From the NCBI RefSeq assembly GCF_006716675.1, contig NZ_VFPM01000002.1, forward strand, positions 744,001-808,000: 64,000 nucleotides of DNA, given 5' to 3'. Below, one piece after another: positions 34,895-43,813 of this stretch (within the stretch, counting starts at the first letter, position 1; each line of letters starts with the position of its first letter). The position numbers and the translations under genes are program-made. The stretch comes from Humibacillus xanthopallidus (GTDB lineage: Bacteria; Actinomycetota; Actinomycetes; Actinomycetales; Dermatophilaceae). Below the pieces are notes generated by a model. That model ran no database searches. It was given only the letters and a program-made list of their open reading frames with translations, and was not told the DNA's origin.

Positions 34895-37800
34895 GTGAGC
34901 GACAGCAACTTCGGCCCCCCTCCGAGCAACTTCAACGACGACGACGGCCACAGCGGTCCACCGCGACGGGGCGACACGGCCACGCTCCCGCCCGCGCGCA
35001 AGCCGCTCGTCACGGCGCTCGTCGTCGCCGGCGTGCTCGTCGTCGTGCTCGGCATCGCGGCCCAGTTCTGGACCGAGGTGCTGTGGTACCAGTCGGTCGC
35101 CTTCTCCGGCGTCTTCAGCACCCAGATCGTCACCAAGGTCCTGCTCGGGGTCATCGGGGGACTGCTGACCGCGGCGGTCGTCTGGTCGAGCATCCACATC
35201 GCCTACCGCAACCGGCCGATCTACGCGCCCTCGCCCGACACGCAGGCGATGGAGCACTACCGCGAGCTCGTCGAGCCGATGCGCCGCACCGCGACGATCG
35301 CCGCTCCACTCGCCATCGGGCTCTTCGCCGGGCTGTCGGCGGCGACCCAGTGGGACACCTTCCTGCTCTGGCGCAACAGCCAGGCGTTCGGCCAGACCGA
35401 CCCGGAGTTCGGCCTCGACATCGGCTTCTTCGTCTTCGACCTGCCGTGGATCAACTTCGTCGTCGCCTTCCTCACGATGATCCTCGTCATCGGCTTCATC
35501 ACGGCGGCCTTCACCCACTACCTCTACGGCGGCATCGTCGCCGGGCAGAAGATGCGCTCGACGCAGGCCGCCAGGGTGCACCTGTCGGTCATCGCCGCCG
35601 TGCTCGTGCTCGTGCGCGCCGTCGCCTTCTGGATCGACCGCTACAACCTCGCGACAGCGCAGTCGACGCGCATGACCGGCATCCAGTACACGGAGGCGCA
35701 CGCCGTCATCCCGACGAAGGGCATCCTCGCGATCGCCGCCGTGATGTGCGCCGTGATGTTCGTCGTGACGATCTGGACCCGGTCGTGGCGGCTGCCGCTC
35801 GTCGGCGTGGCCGTGCTCGCCGTCATCGTCGTGGCCGTCGGCGGCATCTACCCGGCCCTCGTGCAGTCGCTCAAGGTCGGCCCGTCTGAGAAGTCGCTCG
35901 AGGTGCCCTACATCCAGCGCAACATCGACGCGACCCGGGCGGCCTACGGCTTCAACACCATCAAGGTCGAGTCCTACGACACCAACACCGTCGCGGCGCC
36001 GGGACAGCTGCGTGGCGACGCGGCGACGGTGCCCGGAATCCGCCTCATCGACCCCAACGTCGTCAGCCCCACCTTCAAGCAGCTCGAGGCGAGCAAGGGC
36101 TACTACCAGTTCGCCGACGTGCTCGACGTCGACCGCTACACCATCGACGGGGCCCCCACCGACACCGTCATCGCCGCCCGTGAGCTCGACCTCAACGGCG
36201 TGCCGGACGGGCAGCGCAACTGGCTCAACGACCACACCGTCTACACCCACGGCTACGGGGTCGTCGCGGCCAAGGGCAACACCCGTGAGGACGACGGCCG
36301 CCCGAGCTTCTTCGAGTCGCAGATCGGCACCGAGGGCAAGCTCGGCAAGTACGAGCCGCGCATCTACTTCGGCGAGCAGTCGCCGGAGTACTCCATCGTC
36401 GGTGGCGACAAGAAGGAGTTCGACTACCCGGACCCCGAGGGCACCGGGCAGATCACCTACACCTACCAGGGCACCGGTGGCGTCGAGCTCGACGCCGTCA
36501 AGCGGATGGCCTACGCGATCAAGTACCGCGAGATCAACTTCCTGCTCTCCGACGCCGTCACCAACGACTCCCGCATCCTCGACCACCGCACCCCCCGTGA
36601 CCGCGTGCAGCGCGTGGCTCCGTGGCTGACGCTCGACGGCAACGCCTACCCCGCGGTCGTCGACGGGCGCGTCCTGTGGATCCTCGACGGCTACACGACC
36701 TCGGCCAACTACCCCTACTCCGAGACCACGACGCTCGACCAGGCCACCGAGGACTCGGTGACGAGCGTGCGCCAGTCGGTGCGGGCCGTGCAGGCGGGCA
36801 AGGTCAACTACGTGCGCAACTCGGTCAAGGCGACGGTCGACGCCTACGACGGCACGGTGACGCTCTACCAGTGGGACGAGTCCGACCCCGTGCTCAAGGC
36901 CTGGATGTCGATCTTCCCCGACACCGTGAAGCCGCTCGCCGACATCCCGGGCTCGCTCATGAAGCATCTGCGCTACCCCGAGGACCTCTTCAAGGTGCAG
37001 CGCCAGCTGCTCCAGAAGTACCACGACACCGACGCGGCCTCCTTCTACGGTGGCCAGAACTTCTGGCGGGTGCCGGACGACCCGACGCAGCAGGGCGTCG
37101 ACCTGCTCCAGCCGCCCTACTACCTGTCGCTCGCGATGCCCGGGCAGAACGAGCCGGCGTTCTCGCTGACGTCGACGTTCATGCCCGTCGGTGACCGCAA
37201 CGTGCTGACCGGCTTCCTCGCCGTCGACGGCGACGCCGGCGGAGAGACGGGCAAGAAGGCAGCCGGCTACGGCACGATCCGACTGCTCGAGACCACGGGT
37301 GGCACGGTCAACGGACCCGGCCAGGTCTACAACGACATGCGCAGCTCGGCGGTGTCGTCGAAGGATCCCGAGCTGCCGACGACGCTGGCGCAGTACATCG
37401 GCACGACCTCCAACAACGGCAACGTCGTCATCTTCGGCAACCAGCTGACCCTGCCGGTCGGTGGCGGACTGCTTTACGTCCAGCCGATCTACTCGCAGGC
37501 ACGCTCGGCGTCGGGCACCTATCCGCGACTCGTCGCGGTGGCGGTGGCATTCGGCAACAAGATCGCGTGGGCCGGGTCGCTCGACGGCGCGCTCAACGAC
37601 CTGTTCGGCGGCTCGTCGGGTGCGTCTGCCGGTGACACCGGCACCAACACCCCGGCGACACCGACACCGGGCGCGACCGGCTCCGGCGGCACCCCGACGA
37701 CGTCGCCGACGCCGACCGGCACCTCGAGCGCCACACCCGCCCCCGCGGGCACGCCGAACGCCGCAGCGCTGGCCCAGGCGCTCAAGGACGCCGAGGCCGC

Positions 37801-37936
37801 GTATGCCGAGGGCGAGGCCGCGCTCAAGCGTGGCGACTTCTCGGCCTACGGTGCCGCACAGACGAAGCTCAAGGACGCCCTCAAGCGCGCGGTCGACGCG
37901 TCGCCGCAGGGCACGGCCACGACCAAGGCGCCCTGA
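34895..37936 (+). CDS. UPF0182 family integral membrane protein
   Basis: 1013 aa from GTG 34895 with AAGG upstream. Seven or so hydrophobic segments in the first about 320 residues (LVTALVVAGVLVVVLGIAAQ, then helices to LPLVGVAVLAVIVVAVGGI). A large conserved extracytoplasmic domain follows with the family signatures SLEVPYIQRNIDATRAAYG, YFGEQSPEYSIVGG and NYVRNSVKATVDAYDG. The C-terminal tail is Thr/Pro/Gly-rich, then Ala/Lys-helical. COG1615 proteins are nearly universal in actinobacteria; function unknown. Followed by a long inverted repeat. Confidence 0.93.
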   Translation: MSDSNFGPPPSNFNDDDGHSGPPRRGDTATLPPARKPLVTALVVAGVLVVVLGIAAQFWTEVLWYQSVAFSGVFSTQIVTKVLLGVIGGLLTAAVVWSSIHIAYRNRPIYAPSPDTQAMEHYRELVEPMRRTATIAAPLAIGLFAGLSAATQWDTFLLWRNSQAFGQTDPEFGLDIGFFVFDLPWINFVVAFLTMILVIGFITAAFTHYLYGGIVAGQKMRSTQAARVHLSVIAAVLVLVRAVAFWIDRYNLATAQSTRMTGIQYTEAHAVIPTKGILAIAAVMCAVMFVVTIWTRSWRLPLVGVAVLAVIVVAVGGIYPALVQSLKVGPSEKSLEVPYIQRNIDATRAAYGFNTIKVESYDTNTVAAPGQLRGDAATVPGIRLIDPNVVSPTFKQLEASKGYYQFADVLDVDRYTIDGAPTDTVIAARELDLNGVPDGQRNWLNDHTVYTHGYGVVAAKGNTREDDGRPSFFESQIGTEGKLGKYEPRIYFGEQSPEYSIVGGDKKEFDYPDPEGTGQITYTYQGTGGVELDAVKRMAYAIKYREINFLLSDAVTNDSRILDHRTPRDRVQRVAPWLTLDGNAYPAVVDGRVLWILDGYTTSANYPYSETTTLDQATEDSVTSVRQSVRAVQAGKVNYVRNSVKATVDAYDGTVTLYQWDESDPVLKAWMSIFPDTVKPLADIPGSLMKHLRYPEDLFKVQRQLLQKYHDTDAASFYGGQNFWRVPDDPTQQGVDLLQPPYYLSLAMPGQNEPAFSLTSTFMPVGDRNVLTGFLAVDGDAGGETGKKAAGYGTIRLLETTGGTVNGPGQVYNDMRSSAVSSKDPELPTTLAQYIGTTSNNGNVVIFGNQLTLPVGGGLLYVQPIYSQARSASGTYPRLVAVAVAFGNKIAWAGSLDGALNDLFGGSSGASAGDTGTNTPATPTPGATGSGGTPTTSPTPTGTSSATPAPAGTPNAAALAQALKDAEAAYAEGEAALKRGDFSAYGAAQTKLKDALKRAVDASPQGTATTKAP

Positions 37937-37948
37937 CCCGAGTTCGAC

Positions 37949-37995
37949 GATCCCGTTGTGGCGGTGCGTGGATCACGCACCGCTACAACGGGATC
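37949..37995. terminator. 22-bp near-perfect inverted repeat after UPF0182
   Basis: Arms 37949-37970 and 37974-37995 pair over 22 bp with a single G-T wobble and a 3-nt GAT loop, 12 nt after the UPF0182 stop. Twice the usual terminator stem length and without a T tail. It may terminate transcription or be a dispersed palindromic element. Confidence 0.8.
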
Positions 37996-38077
37996 CGTGC
38001 GTTCGGCGGTGGAGGAGGGCCTCGCGTCACCTCGATTTGGTGTCTGCGTCGGATTCGCGTAACGTTGCTCTTGCCGA

Positions 38078-38154
38078 CGCGGGGTGGAGCAGCTCGGTAG
38101 CTCGCCGGGCTCATAACCCGGAGGTCGCAGGTTCAAATCCTGCCCCCGCTACCA
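38078..38154 (+). tRNA. Initiator tRNA-fMet (CAU)
   Basis: 77 nt with encoded CCA. Anticodon CAT at 38112-38114, flanked by three G-C pairs in the anticodon stem (GGG/CCC) and a mismatched first acceptor pair, both initiator hallmarks. The T arm GCAGG-TTCAAAT-CCTGC is intact. Matches the standard actinobacterial initiator tRNA. Confidence 0.97.
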
Positions 38155-38172
38155 ATCGCAAGGCAACGATGC

Positions 38173-38198
38173 AGGGCCTCGGAGAGATCCGGGGCCCT
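38173..38198 (+). terminator. Terminator downstream of the initiator tRNA
   Basis: 10-bp stem with one G-T pair (38173-38182 with 38189-38198) and a 6-nt loop, followed by TCGTCG. It begins 18 nt after the tRNA CCA. Confidence 0.7.
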
Positions 38199-38286
38199 TC
38201 GTCGTGCGGCGGTTCTGCTGACAGCGGTCGGACGGTCGGACGGCCGCGCGGTCGCTGGTGCAGGTGCTGTCGGTGGACGGTCGGCC

Positions 38287-40656
38287 TCAGAGCCGGGTGA
38301 CCTCGCACAGCGACGAGCGCAGCGGCGAGCTGCCGCTGACAGGGTCGCTCGGAGTCTGGCGCAGGACGAGGTTGAGGTTGACGCCGTCCTGCCCGTAGGG
38401 GTCCGACGACGCCAGCCCCAGCTCGTCGCATCCCTGCGACCAGCCGTGCTGGGCGCATACGGTGTCCGGGCCGATGCTCGAGTTGAGCTTCGCGCGGGCC
38501 CGCACGGCTCCGTGCGGCGTGCTGATGCGCACCCAGTCGCCCGTGGCGATGCCGCGCGCCTGCGCGGTGTCGGGGTGGAGCTCGACCTGGGGGTCGGGCG
38601 CCGCCCGCCGCAGCTCGGCGACCTGACGGTGCTGCGACTCGCAGAAGCGCAGGGACTTCGCGCAGGTCAGCACCAGGGGGTAGTCCGCTGCGAGGTCGGG
38701 CCGCGATCGGGGGCTGAGCGCCGGCTCGGTGAAGCTGGGCAGAGCGGGCTCGCCGATCTCGGCCAGTGGTTGGGACCAGAGCTCGACGAGCCCGGTCGGC
38801 GTGCGGAAGCCACGGTCCCCGTACTTGCGGTGGACCGTGGGCAGGTCGAGGGAGATGCCGCGCGGTCGCTCGCGCAGGGCCTCGAGGGTGATCCCGCTCG
38901 GTGCGAGCTGGTAGCGCCATCCGGCGTCGATGTCGCCGTGCCAGAAGTGCTCACCGAGGCCGAGGCGCTCGGCGAGGGCGAAGACGATCTGGAGATCGGA
39001 GCGCGCCTCACCGCGGGGCAGCGCGGCGGGACGACGGAGCTGGACATGGGACTGCGCCGACTGGCTGACCTCGAAGCCCACTCGCAAGGCCTCGGTCTCG
39101 AACGGGCCGGCCACCGGCAGGACGATGTCGGCGAGCTCGGCCGTCGGGGTCGCGAAGAGGTCGGCGTGGACGAAGAAGTCCAGCGACGACAAGGCATCTC
39201 GCACCCGCGCGCTGTCTCCATGAGCCATGACGAAGTTGGCGCCGAAGTTGACGAGGGCACGGGCCCGGTAGGGCTCGTGGTCGAGCGCCGCGGTGCAGAG
39301 GTCCTCGACGGTGACGAACTCGAAGCGCGCCGGTCCGAGAGGGCGACCCTGCACCCCGATGGTGCGGGCCCGCTGTGCGTCGCCGAGGAGGTCGGCCCCG
39401 TCGACGGGGTTCGTCGGCACCGGGGTGAAGAGGACGTTGCCCCCGACGCTGTCGAGGCACCCGGTGAGGGCGTAGAGGACGTTGACGGCGCGGATCATCT
39501 GGGTCGTGTTGCTGTGCTGCTCGAGACCGCTCCAGCTGTAGTAGGCGACCGGGCGCGACTCCCACAGGGTGCGCGCCGTGTCCACGACGGTCTGGGCCGC
39601 GACTCCGGTGACGGACTCGGTCGACTCCGGCGTCATCTCGTCGCAGTGACGTCGCAGGAGCTCGAAGACGGGGCGGCAGCTGACCGGTCCGTCGGTGGTC
39701 GCGACCTCGACGGTGCCGGACACCGCACGTCGTGACACCGAGCTGCCGTCTGCCGGTGAGGCCGGGTCGACCGTGACGGGCCGCGCGTCCGGCTCGTCCC
39801 ACGCCACGTAGCCCGTGCGCCCGGGGGAGTCGCGCAGCTCGTCGGCGCGCAGCAGACGCCGCGAGTCGAGCCGGACGAGGAGCGGCGCATTGGTCCAGCG
39901 GCGCACGAAGTCCGCGTCGTACCAGCCGTTCTCGAGCATCACATGGATCAGGCCGAGGGCGAGGGCGGCGTCGGTGCCCGGCCTGACCTGGAGCCAGTGG
40001 TCGGCCCTGCTGGCCAGCCCCGTGCGGCGGGGGTCGACGACGACGAGGCGGGCACCGCGGTTCACCGCCTCGACGGTCGCGGTGGCGTGCACGAGCCGGG
40101 ACACCGACGGGTTGTAGCCCCAGAAGAGGATGCAGCCGGCGTTGTCGAGGTCGGGCATGAACGCTCCCGGCACCGGTGCGCCGAAGGTGTAGGTCGCCGC
40201 GAGGAAGCGGCCCCAGCCGCACAGCTCCATCGAGTTGGTGTAGTTCGGGCTGCCGAAAGCACGGCGCAGCCGCGTGATCCATTCCACGGAGTCGCTGATC
40301 GCGGAGGTCGACGGCGACGCCGACCCGAACACCACGGCCTCGGCGCCGCTCTCGTCCGCGATCGTGCGCAGGCGCGTGGCGATGGTGTCCAGCGCCTCGT
40401 CCCAGCTGATCTGCACCCAGCCGGCGCTCGCCGACCCCTTGGGCGTCGTTCGGCGCAGAGGGCGGAGCAGGCGGTCCGGGTGCTCGAGCACCTGTGGGGC
40501 CGACTTGCCCTTGATGCAGACGGCTCGTCCCGTCGGGTGATCCGGGTCGGGCCCGAGGCCGACGAGCCGGCCGTCTTGGACGGTGGCCGTCGCGCCGCAC
40601 CGCGACACGCACATGGGACAGAAGGTGGCCTGGAGTTCAGGGCCGGCACCGGGCAT
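38287..40656 (-). CDS. Molybdopterin-dependent oxidoreductase, DMSO-reductase superfamily
   Basis: 789 aa from ATG 40656, with GGGAGGGCG upstream. An N-terminal 4Fe-4S site at Cys13, Cys16, Cys20 and Cys47 is followed by a Lys-containing KGKS. Cys146 in NSMELCGWGR is at the position expected for the molybdenum ligand. C-terminal MoCo dinucleotide domain (DWVRISTPHGAVRARAKL). No Tat signal, so cytoplasmic. Partner subunits and substrate are unknown; nitrate-, formate- or polysulfide-type enzymes share this layout. It is the only clear molybdoenzyme in the window, with moeZ and moaE as cofactor genes elsewhere. Confidence 0.88.
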   Translation of the reverse strand: MPGAGPELQATFCPMCVSRCGATATVQDGRLVGLGPDPDHPTGRAVCIKGKSAPQVLEHPDRLLRPLRRTTPKGSASAGWVQISWDEALDTIATRLRTIADESGAEAVVFGSASPSTSAISDSVEWITRLRRAFGSPNYTNSMELCGWGRFLAATYTFGAPVPGAFMPDLDNAGCILFWGYNPSVSRLVHATATVEAVNRGARLVVVDPRRTGLASRADHWLQVRPGTDAALALGLIHVMLENGWYDADFVRRWTNAPLLVRLDSRRLLRADELRDSPGRTGYVAWDEPDARPVTVDPASPADGSSVSRRAVSGTVEVATTDGPVSCRPVFELLRRHCDEMTPESTESVTGVAAQTVVDTARTLWESRPVAYYSWSGLEQHSNTTQMIRAVNVLYALTGCLDSVGGNVLFTPVPTNPVDGADLLGDAQRARTIGVQGRPLGPARFEFVTVEDLCTAALDHEPYRARALVNFGANFVMAHGDSARVRDALSSLDFFVHADLFATPTAELADIVLPVAGPFETEALRVGFEVSQSAQSHVQLRRPAALPRGEARSDLQIVFALAERLGLGEHFWHGDIDAGWRYQLAPSGITLEALRERPRGISLDLPTVHRKYGDRGFRTPTGLVELWSQPLAEIGEPALPSFTEPALSPRSRPDLAADYPLVLTCAKSLRFCESQHRQVAELRRAAPDPQVELHPDTAQARGIATGDWVRISTPHGAVRARAKLNSSIGPDTVCAQHGWSQGCDELGLASSDPYGQDGVNLNLVLRQTPSDPVSGSSPLRSSLCEVTRL

Positions 40657-40816
40657 GACGCCCTCCCGCGGAGAGGAGCTGGGTCGTTGCCCGAGCCATT
40701 GTAGGGACCGTTCCCGAGAAGTCGGCTTCTCCCAATCGGCACCGGTGGTGGAGCGGAGATTGGCAGGATGGGTGAGGGGCGAGAACGGTCCTCGCCCACG
40801 AGAACCAGGAGCACCC

Positions 40817-41095
40817 ATGGACTGGAGCATCGGCAACATCCTGTGGATGGTCATCGGTGGCGCGATCATCGGCGTCCTCGCTCGTTTGTTCCTGCCCGGC
40901 AGGCAGGCCATCCCGTTCTGGCTGACCATCCTCGCCGGCATCGTCGGCATGCTCGTCGGGGACTGGCTGGCCGGACTCTTCGGGGTCGAGAAGACGGCCG
41001 GCATCGACTGGATCAGGCACGGCCTGCAGCTGGTCGTCGGCATGATCGCGGTGGGTGCCGTGGCCTCGATCCGGGGCCGGCGCACAACGCCCTGA
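40817..41095 (+). CDS. GlsB/YeaQ/YmgE family membrane protein (copy 3)
   Basis: 92 aa from ATG 40817 with AGGAG upstream. MDWSIGNILWMVIGGAIIGV, then LARLFLPGRQAIPFWLTILA and two further hydrophobic helices, the same layout as the tandem genes at 1077-1756. Slightly more diverged (AIPFWLTILAG versus SISILMTIVLG). Function unknown; the family is stress-linked. The 160-nt gap to the divergent oxidoreductase shows no other feature. Confidence 0.85.
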   Translation: MDWSIGNILWMVIGGAIIGVLARLFLPGRQAIPFWLTILAGIVGMLVGDWLAGLFGVEKTAGIDWIRHGLQLVVGMIAVGAVASIRGRRTTP

Positions 41096-41155
41096 GGGTC
41101 GCCTCAGCTGGTGACCGGCGTCGAGGGGCGGTATGCGTGCCGCCTCCGACACCGC

Positions 41156-41638
41156 TCAGGCGCGGTCAGCCGCGGCCCGGGACGCCGCGATGACGCGGGT
41201 CAGTGACGCATGCAGCTCCTCGAGCTGCCCCACCTCCATGCCGAGGCGCTCGATGATCTGAGGAGGCACTCGGAGTGCCTCGTCGCGCAGCGCGGCTCCG
41301 CGCGGTGTGAGGCTGACCACCAGCGCGCGGTCGTCGTGCGGGTGGCGCTCGCGCACGACGAGACCGGCCGCCTCGAGCCGCTTCACGAGCGGCGACACGG
41401 TGGCGGGCTCCAGGCTCAGCAGCTCGCCGATCTCCTTGAGGGCCAACGGAGCCCGCTCCCACAGGGCGAGCATGACGAGATACTGCGGGTGGGTCAGACC
41501 GAGCGGCTCGAGGACGGGGCGGTAGAGGCCGATGACGTTGCGCGCGGCCACGGCGAGGGCGAAGCAGACCTGTTGGTCGAGGCGCAGCAGGTCGTCCGGA
41601 GAGCGTCCGGCGAGGTCGGTGTGGCTCGTCTGGCTCAT
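41156..41638 (-). CDS. MarR/OhrR-type transcriptional regulator
   Basis: 160 aa from ATG 41638, preceded by AAGGAGGAG. Winged helix about residues 45-110 (LGLTHPQYLVMLALWERAPL, VSPLVKRLEAAGLVVRERHP, DDRALVVSLTPRG). An N-terminal Cys in QQVCFALAVAARNVIG is at the position of the peroxide-sensing Cys of OhrR, suggesting organic-hydroperoxide sensing. No ohr gene is adjacent. It is divergent from a 62-aa ORF across an AT-rich operator-like region. Target genes are not certain. Confidence 0.88.
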   Translation of the reverse strand: MSQTSHTDLAGRSPDDLLRLDQQVCFALAVAARNVIGLYRPVLEPLGLTHPQYLVMLALWERAPLALKEIGELLSLEPATVSPLVKRLEAAGLVVRERHPHDDRALVVSLTPRGAALRDEALRVPPQIIERLGMEVGQLEELHASLTRVIAASRAAADRA

Positions 41639-41666
41639 GTCAGTGGTCTCCTCCTTCGCCTCGACC

Positions 41667-41700
41667 ATATAGTATGTGCACTAATAATCTGTGCACGAAC
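41667..41700. promoter_or_regulatory. AT-rich operator/promoter region of the marR-type gene
   Basis: A locally AT-rich segment holding two GTGCAC palindromes 15 nt apart (41676-41681, 41691-41696) and an inverted TAGT...ACTA (41670-41683). On the minus strand TACTAT (41674 to 41669) is a good -10 for the regulator. The paired palindromes are a likely autoregulatory site. Confidence 0.5.
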
Positions 41701-41719
41701 GACATCTGAGGTGTGCGAC

Positions 41720-41908
41720 ATGACCCGATCCTCTCGCGGCGAGGGACTCTCCCTCGGCTACCGGCTCGGCTACCGGCTGCGCCTCGCGGCTCTCACGCTG
41801 CTGGGTCCGGCCGAGCTCGAGGAGCACAACGACCCCAAGGCGCGCCTGCGCCGCGAGCGAGAGCGGAAGGTCGCTGCCGCGGCGGCGCGCCGGGACGGGC
41901 GAGCCTGA
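41720..41908 (+). CDS. Small hypothetical protein divergent from marR
   Basis: 62 aa from ATG 41720 with GAGGTG at 7-nt spacing. An amphipathic stretch (LSLGYRLGYRLRLAALTLLG) precedes an Arg/Glu-rich tail. I recognise no family. Its placement opposite the MarR operator suggests it may be that regulator's target, but it is short and could be non-coding. Confidence 0.5.
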   Translation: MTRSSRGEGLSLGYRLGYRLRLAALTLLGPAELEEHNDPKARLRRERERKVAAAAARRDGRA

Positions 41909-41967
41909 CGTCGAGCCAGCGTGACGCGGCGCCGCCCGCAGCGAGCGGGCAGTCGCGGGCCGGCCGG

Positions 41968-43698
41968 TCAGACCGCGGGGCTCGCGCCCCTCGCGGCCAC
42001 GAGGGCCGTGGCCGGCAGGTCGAACCACCGCAGGTGGTCGAAGTCGGCGTTGACGTGTCCGTCGGGGCAGGCCGGAGGGGTGGCCGCCGCAAGGATCCGT
42101 CGGCCCTCGGCCAGGTGGTCGGCGAGCACCTCCTCACCCGCGCGGTCGTGCTGCTTCGGGTAGGTCAGGCGCCCACCCTCGAAGCGGACCTGACGCAGCC
42201 GCAGCGGCGGCTCGACGGGTCCGTCATGGTGGCGCCAGAGGCCGCTGCGGGCGTCGAAGTCGTAGTCGCAGAGGAGTCGCCAGCCCTCGCGGGCCACGAG
42301 GCGCACCGCCTCGATGACGTAGTCGGCCACCGTGTCGGAGATGAAGTAGTTGAAGTTCACGCGCACCCAGCCGGGCTTGATCCCCTCGCACCCCCGGCCG
42401 ATCTCGCGCTCGAACTCCTGCGAGCGCTCGAGGTCGATGCCGAGCAGGGCATGGCCGTAGGGGCCGGCGCACGAGCAGCCGCCTCGGGCCTGGATGCCGA
42501 AGAGGTCGTTGAGCACGGCGACGACGAAGTTGTGGTGGAGGTGGCGCCCGCCCGCGGAGCGCACGGTGAAGGACACGATCGAGAGACGCTCGGCCGAGAG
42601 GTTGCCGAGGATCTCGATGGTCGGCTCCTGCTGCCACGCCTCGACGGCGCGGCGGAGGAAGACCGCCTCGCGGGCGCGGATCGTCGGGACTCCCACGGCC
42701 TGCTTGAGCTTGAAGACGAGGCCTGCCCGGATCGCCTCGATGATGGCGGGGGTGCCGCCCTCCTCGCGGTGGGCAGGGTCGGTGAGGTAGTCGTGCGCGG
42801 TGGGGTTGACGAAGGCCACCGTGCCGCCGCCGGGCACGTCGGGCACGCGGTTGTCGAGCAGCTCGCGGCGCACGACGAGCACCCCTGGCGTGCTGGGCCC
42901 GCCGATGAACTTGTGGGGGCTGAGGAAGACGGCGTCCTTGTAGGCCGTCGGGTCTGCGACGCCACGACCACCCGTGCCGTACATCTCGATGTCGACGTAC
43001 GGCGCGGCGGCGGCGAAGTCCCAGAACGCGAGGGCGCCGTGCGCGTGCAGCAGCGACGAGATGGCATCGGTGTCGGTGACGATGCCGGTGACATTGCTTG
43101 CGGCGGAGAAGGATCCGATGACGAGGGGGCGGGCGGCATACTCCTGCAGTCGATCCCGCAGCACGTCACAGTCGATGTGACCGTCGAGGTCCTGGGGGAT
43201 CACGACGACGTCGGCCACGCACTCGCGCCACATGACCTCGTTGGAGTGGTGCTCGTAGGGGCCGATGAAGATGACAGGACGTTGGTCGGCAGGCACGAGA
43301 TCGCTTGCGTGCCAGCGGTCCTCGAAGTTCGATGGGACTCGGAGGCCGAGGATGCCGACGAGCTTGTCGATGGCGCCGGTGCACCCGGAGCCGGCGAAGA
43401 TCACCACGGTCTCGTCGTCCCCACCGACGGCGTCGCGGATCTCGCGCCTGGCGTCCTCGCGCAGCCGGGTCGTCTGCAGGCCCGTGCCCGAGCTCTCGGT
43501 GTGCGTGTTGGCGTAGCGGGGAAGCACCTCGTCGCGGATGAAGTCCTCGATGAAGCCGAGCGCGCGCCCGGAGGCGGTGTAGTCCGCATACGTCACACGG
43601 CGTGGGCCGTAAGGCCCCTGCATGACCTGGTCGTCACCGATGACGCTGGTGCGGATGAGGTCGAGGAGGTCGTCGGAGGAGGGGTCCGTCGGGGTCAT
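41968..43698 (-). CDS. Class V aminotransferase / cysteine desulfurase-like PLP enzyme
   Basis: 576 aa from ATG 43698; an in-frame ATG at 43710 is equally possible and neither has a Shine-Dalgarno. PLP-binding Lys in SPHKFIGGPSTPG, upstream TESSGTGLQTTRLREDARRE and FAGSGCTGAIDKLVG (phosphate loop), AFWDFAAAAPY. A Cys-rich RGGCSCAGPYGH sits near the position of the desulfurase active Cys. About 150 residues longer than standard desulfurases, with an extra C-terminal region of unknown fold. No Fe-S assembly genes adjoin it. Preceded by an AT-rich gap (43711-43760). Substrate uncertain. Confidence 0.8.
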   Translation of the reverse strand: MTPTDPSSDDLLDLIRTSVIGDDQVMQGPYGPRRVTYADYTASGRALGFIEDFIRDEVLPRYANTHTESSGTGLQTTRLREDARREIRDAVGGDDETVVIFAGSGCTGAIDKLVGILGLRVPSNFEDRWHASDLVPADQRPVIFIGPYEHHSNEVMWRECVADVVVIPQDLDGHIDCDVLRDRLQEYAARPLVIGSFSAASNVTGIVTDTDAISSLLHAHGALAFWDFAAAAPYVDIEMYGTGGRGVADPTAYKDAVFLSPHKFIGGPSTPGVLVVRRELLDNRVPDVPGGGTVAFVNPTAHDYLTDPAHREEGGTPAIIEAIRAGLVFKLKQAVGVPTIRAREAVFLRRAVEAWQQEPTIEILGNLSAERLSIVSFTVRSAGGRHLHHNFVVAVLNDLFGIQARGGCSCAGPYGHALLGIDLERSQEFEREIGRGCEGIKPGWVRVNFNYFISDTVADYVIEAVRLVAREGWRLLCDYDFDARSGLWRHHDGPVEPPLRLRQVRFEGGRLTYPKQHDRAGEEVLADHLAEGRRILAAATPPACPDGHVNADFDHLRWFDLPATALVAARGASPAV

Positions 43699-43813
43699 GC
43701 CATCAAGCATACCGTCCGTGATGGTAAACGAATTTTGGATAACACTGCGTTACTCATGACATTTCGGTCCTGCCGCGGGACGGGATCGCGAGGCGTCGCA
43801 TAGGGTCGATCGC

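Noticed and set aside
34712-37024. 770-codon minus-strand open frame opposite UPF0182
   Set aside because: Antisense shadow: repetitive Val/Asp/Gly/His composition, no motif, and the plus-strand protein is conserved throughout.
38111-38920. Minus-strand frame running from the initiator tRNA into the molybdoenzyme gene
   Set aside because: It reads through a tRNA gene and another gene's frame and has no recognisable domain.
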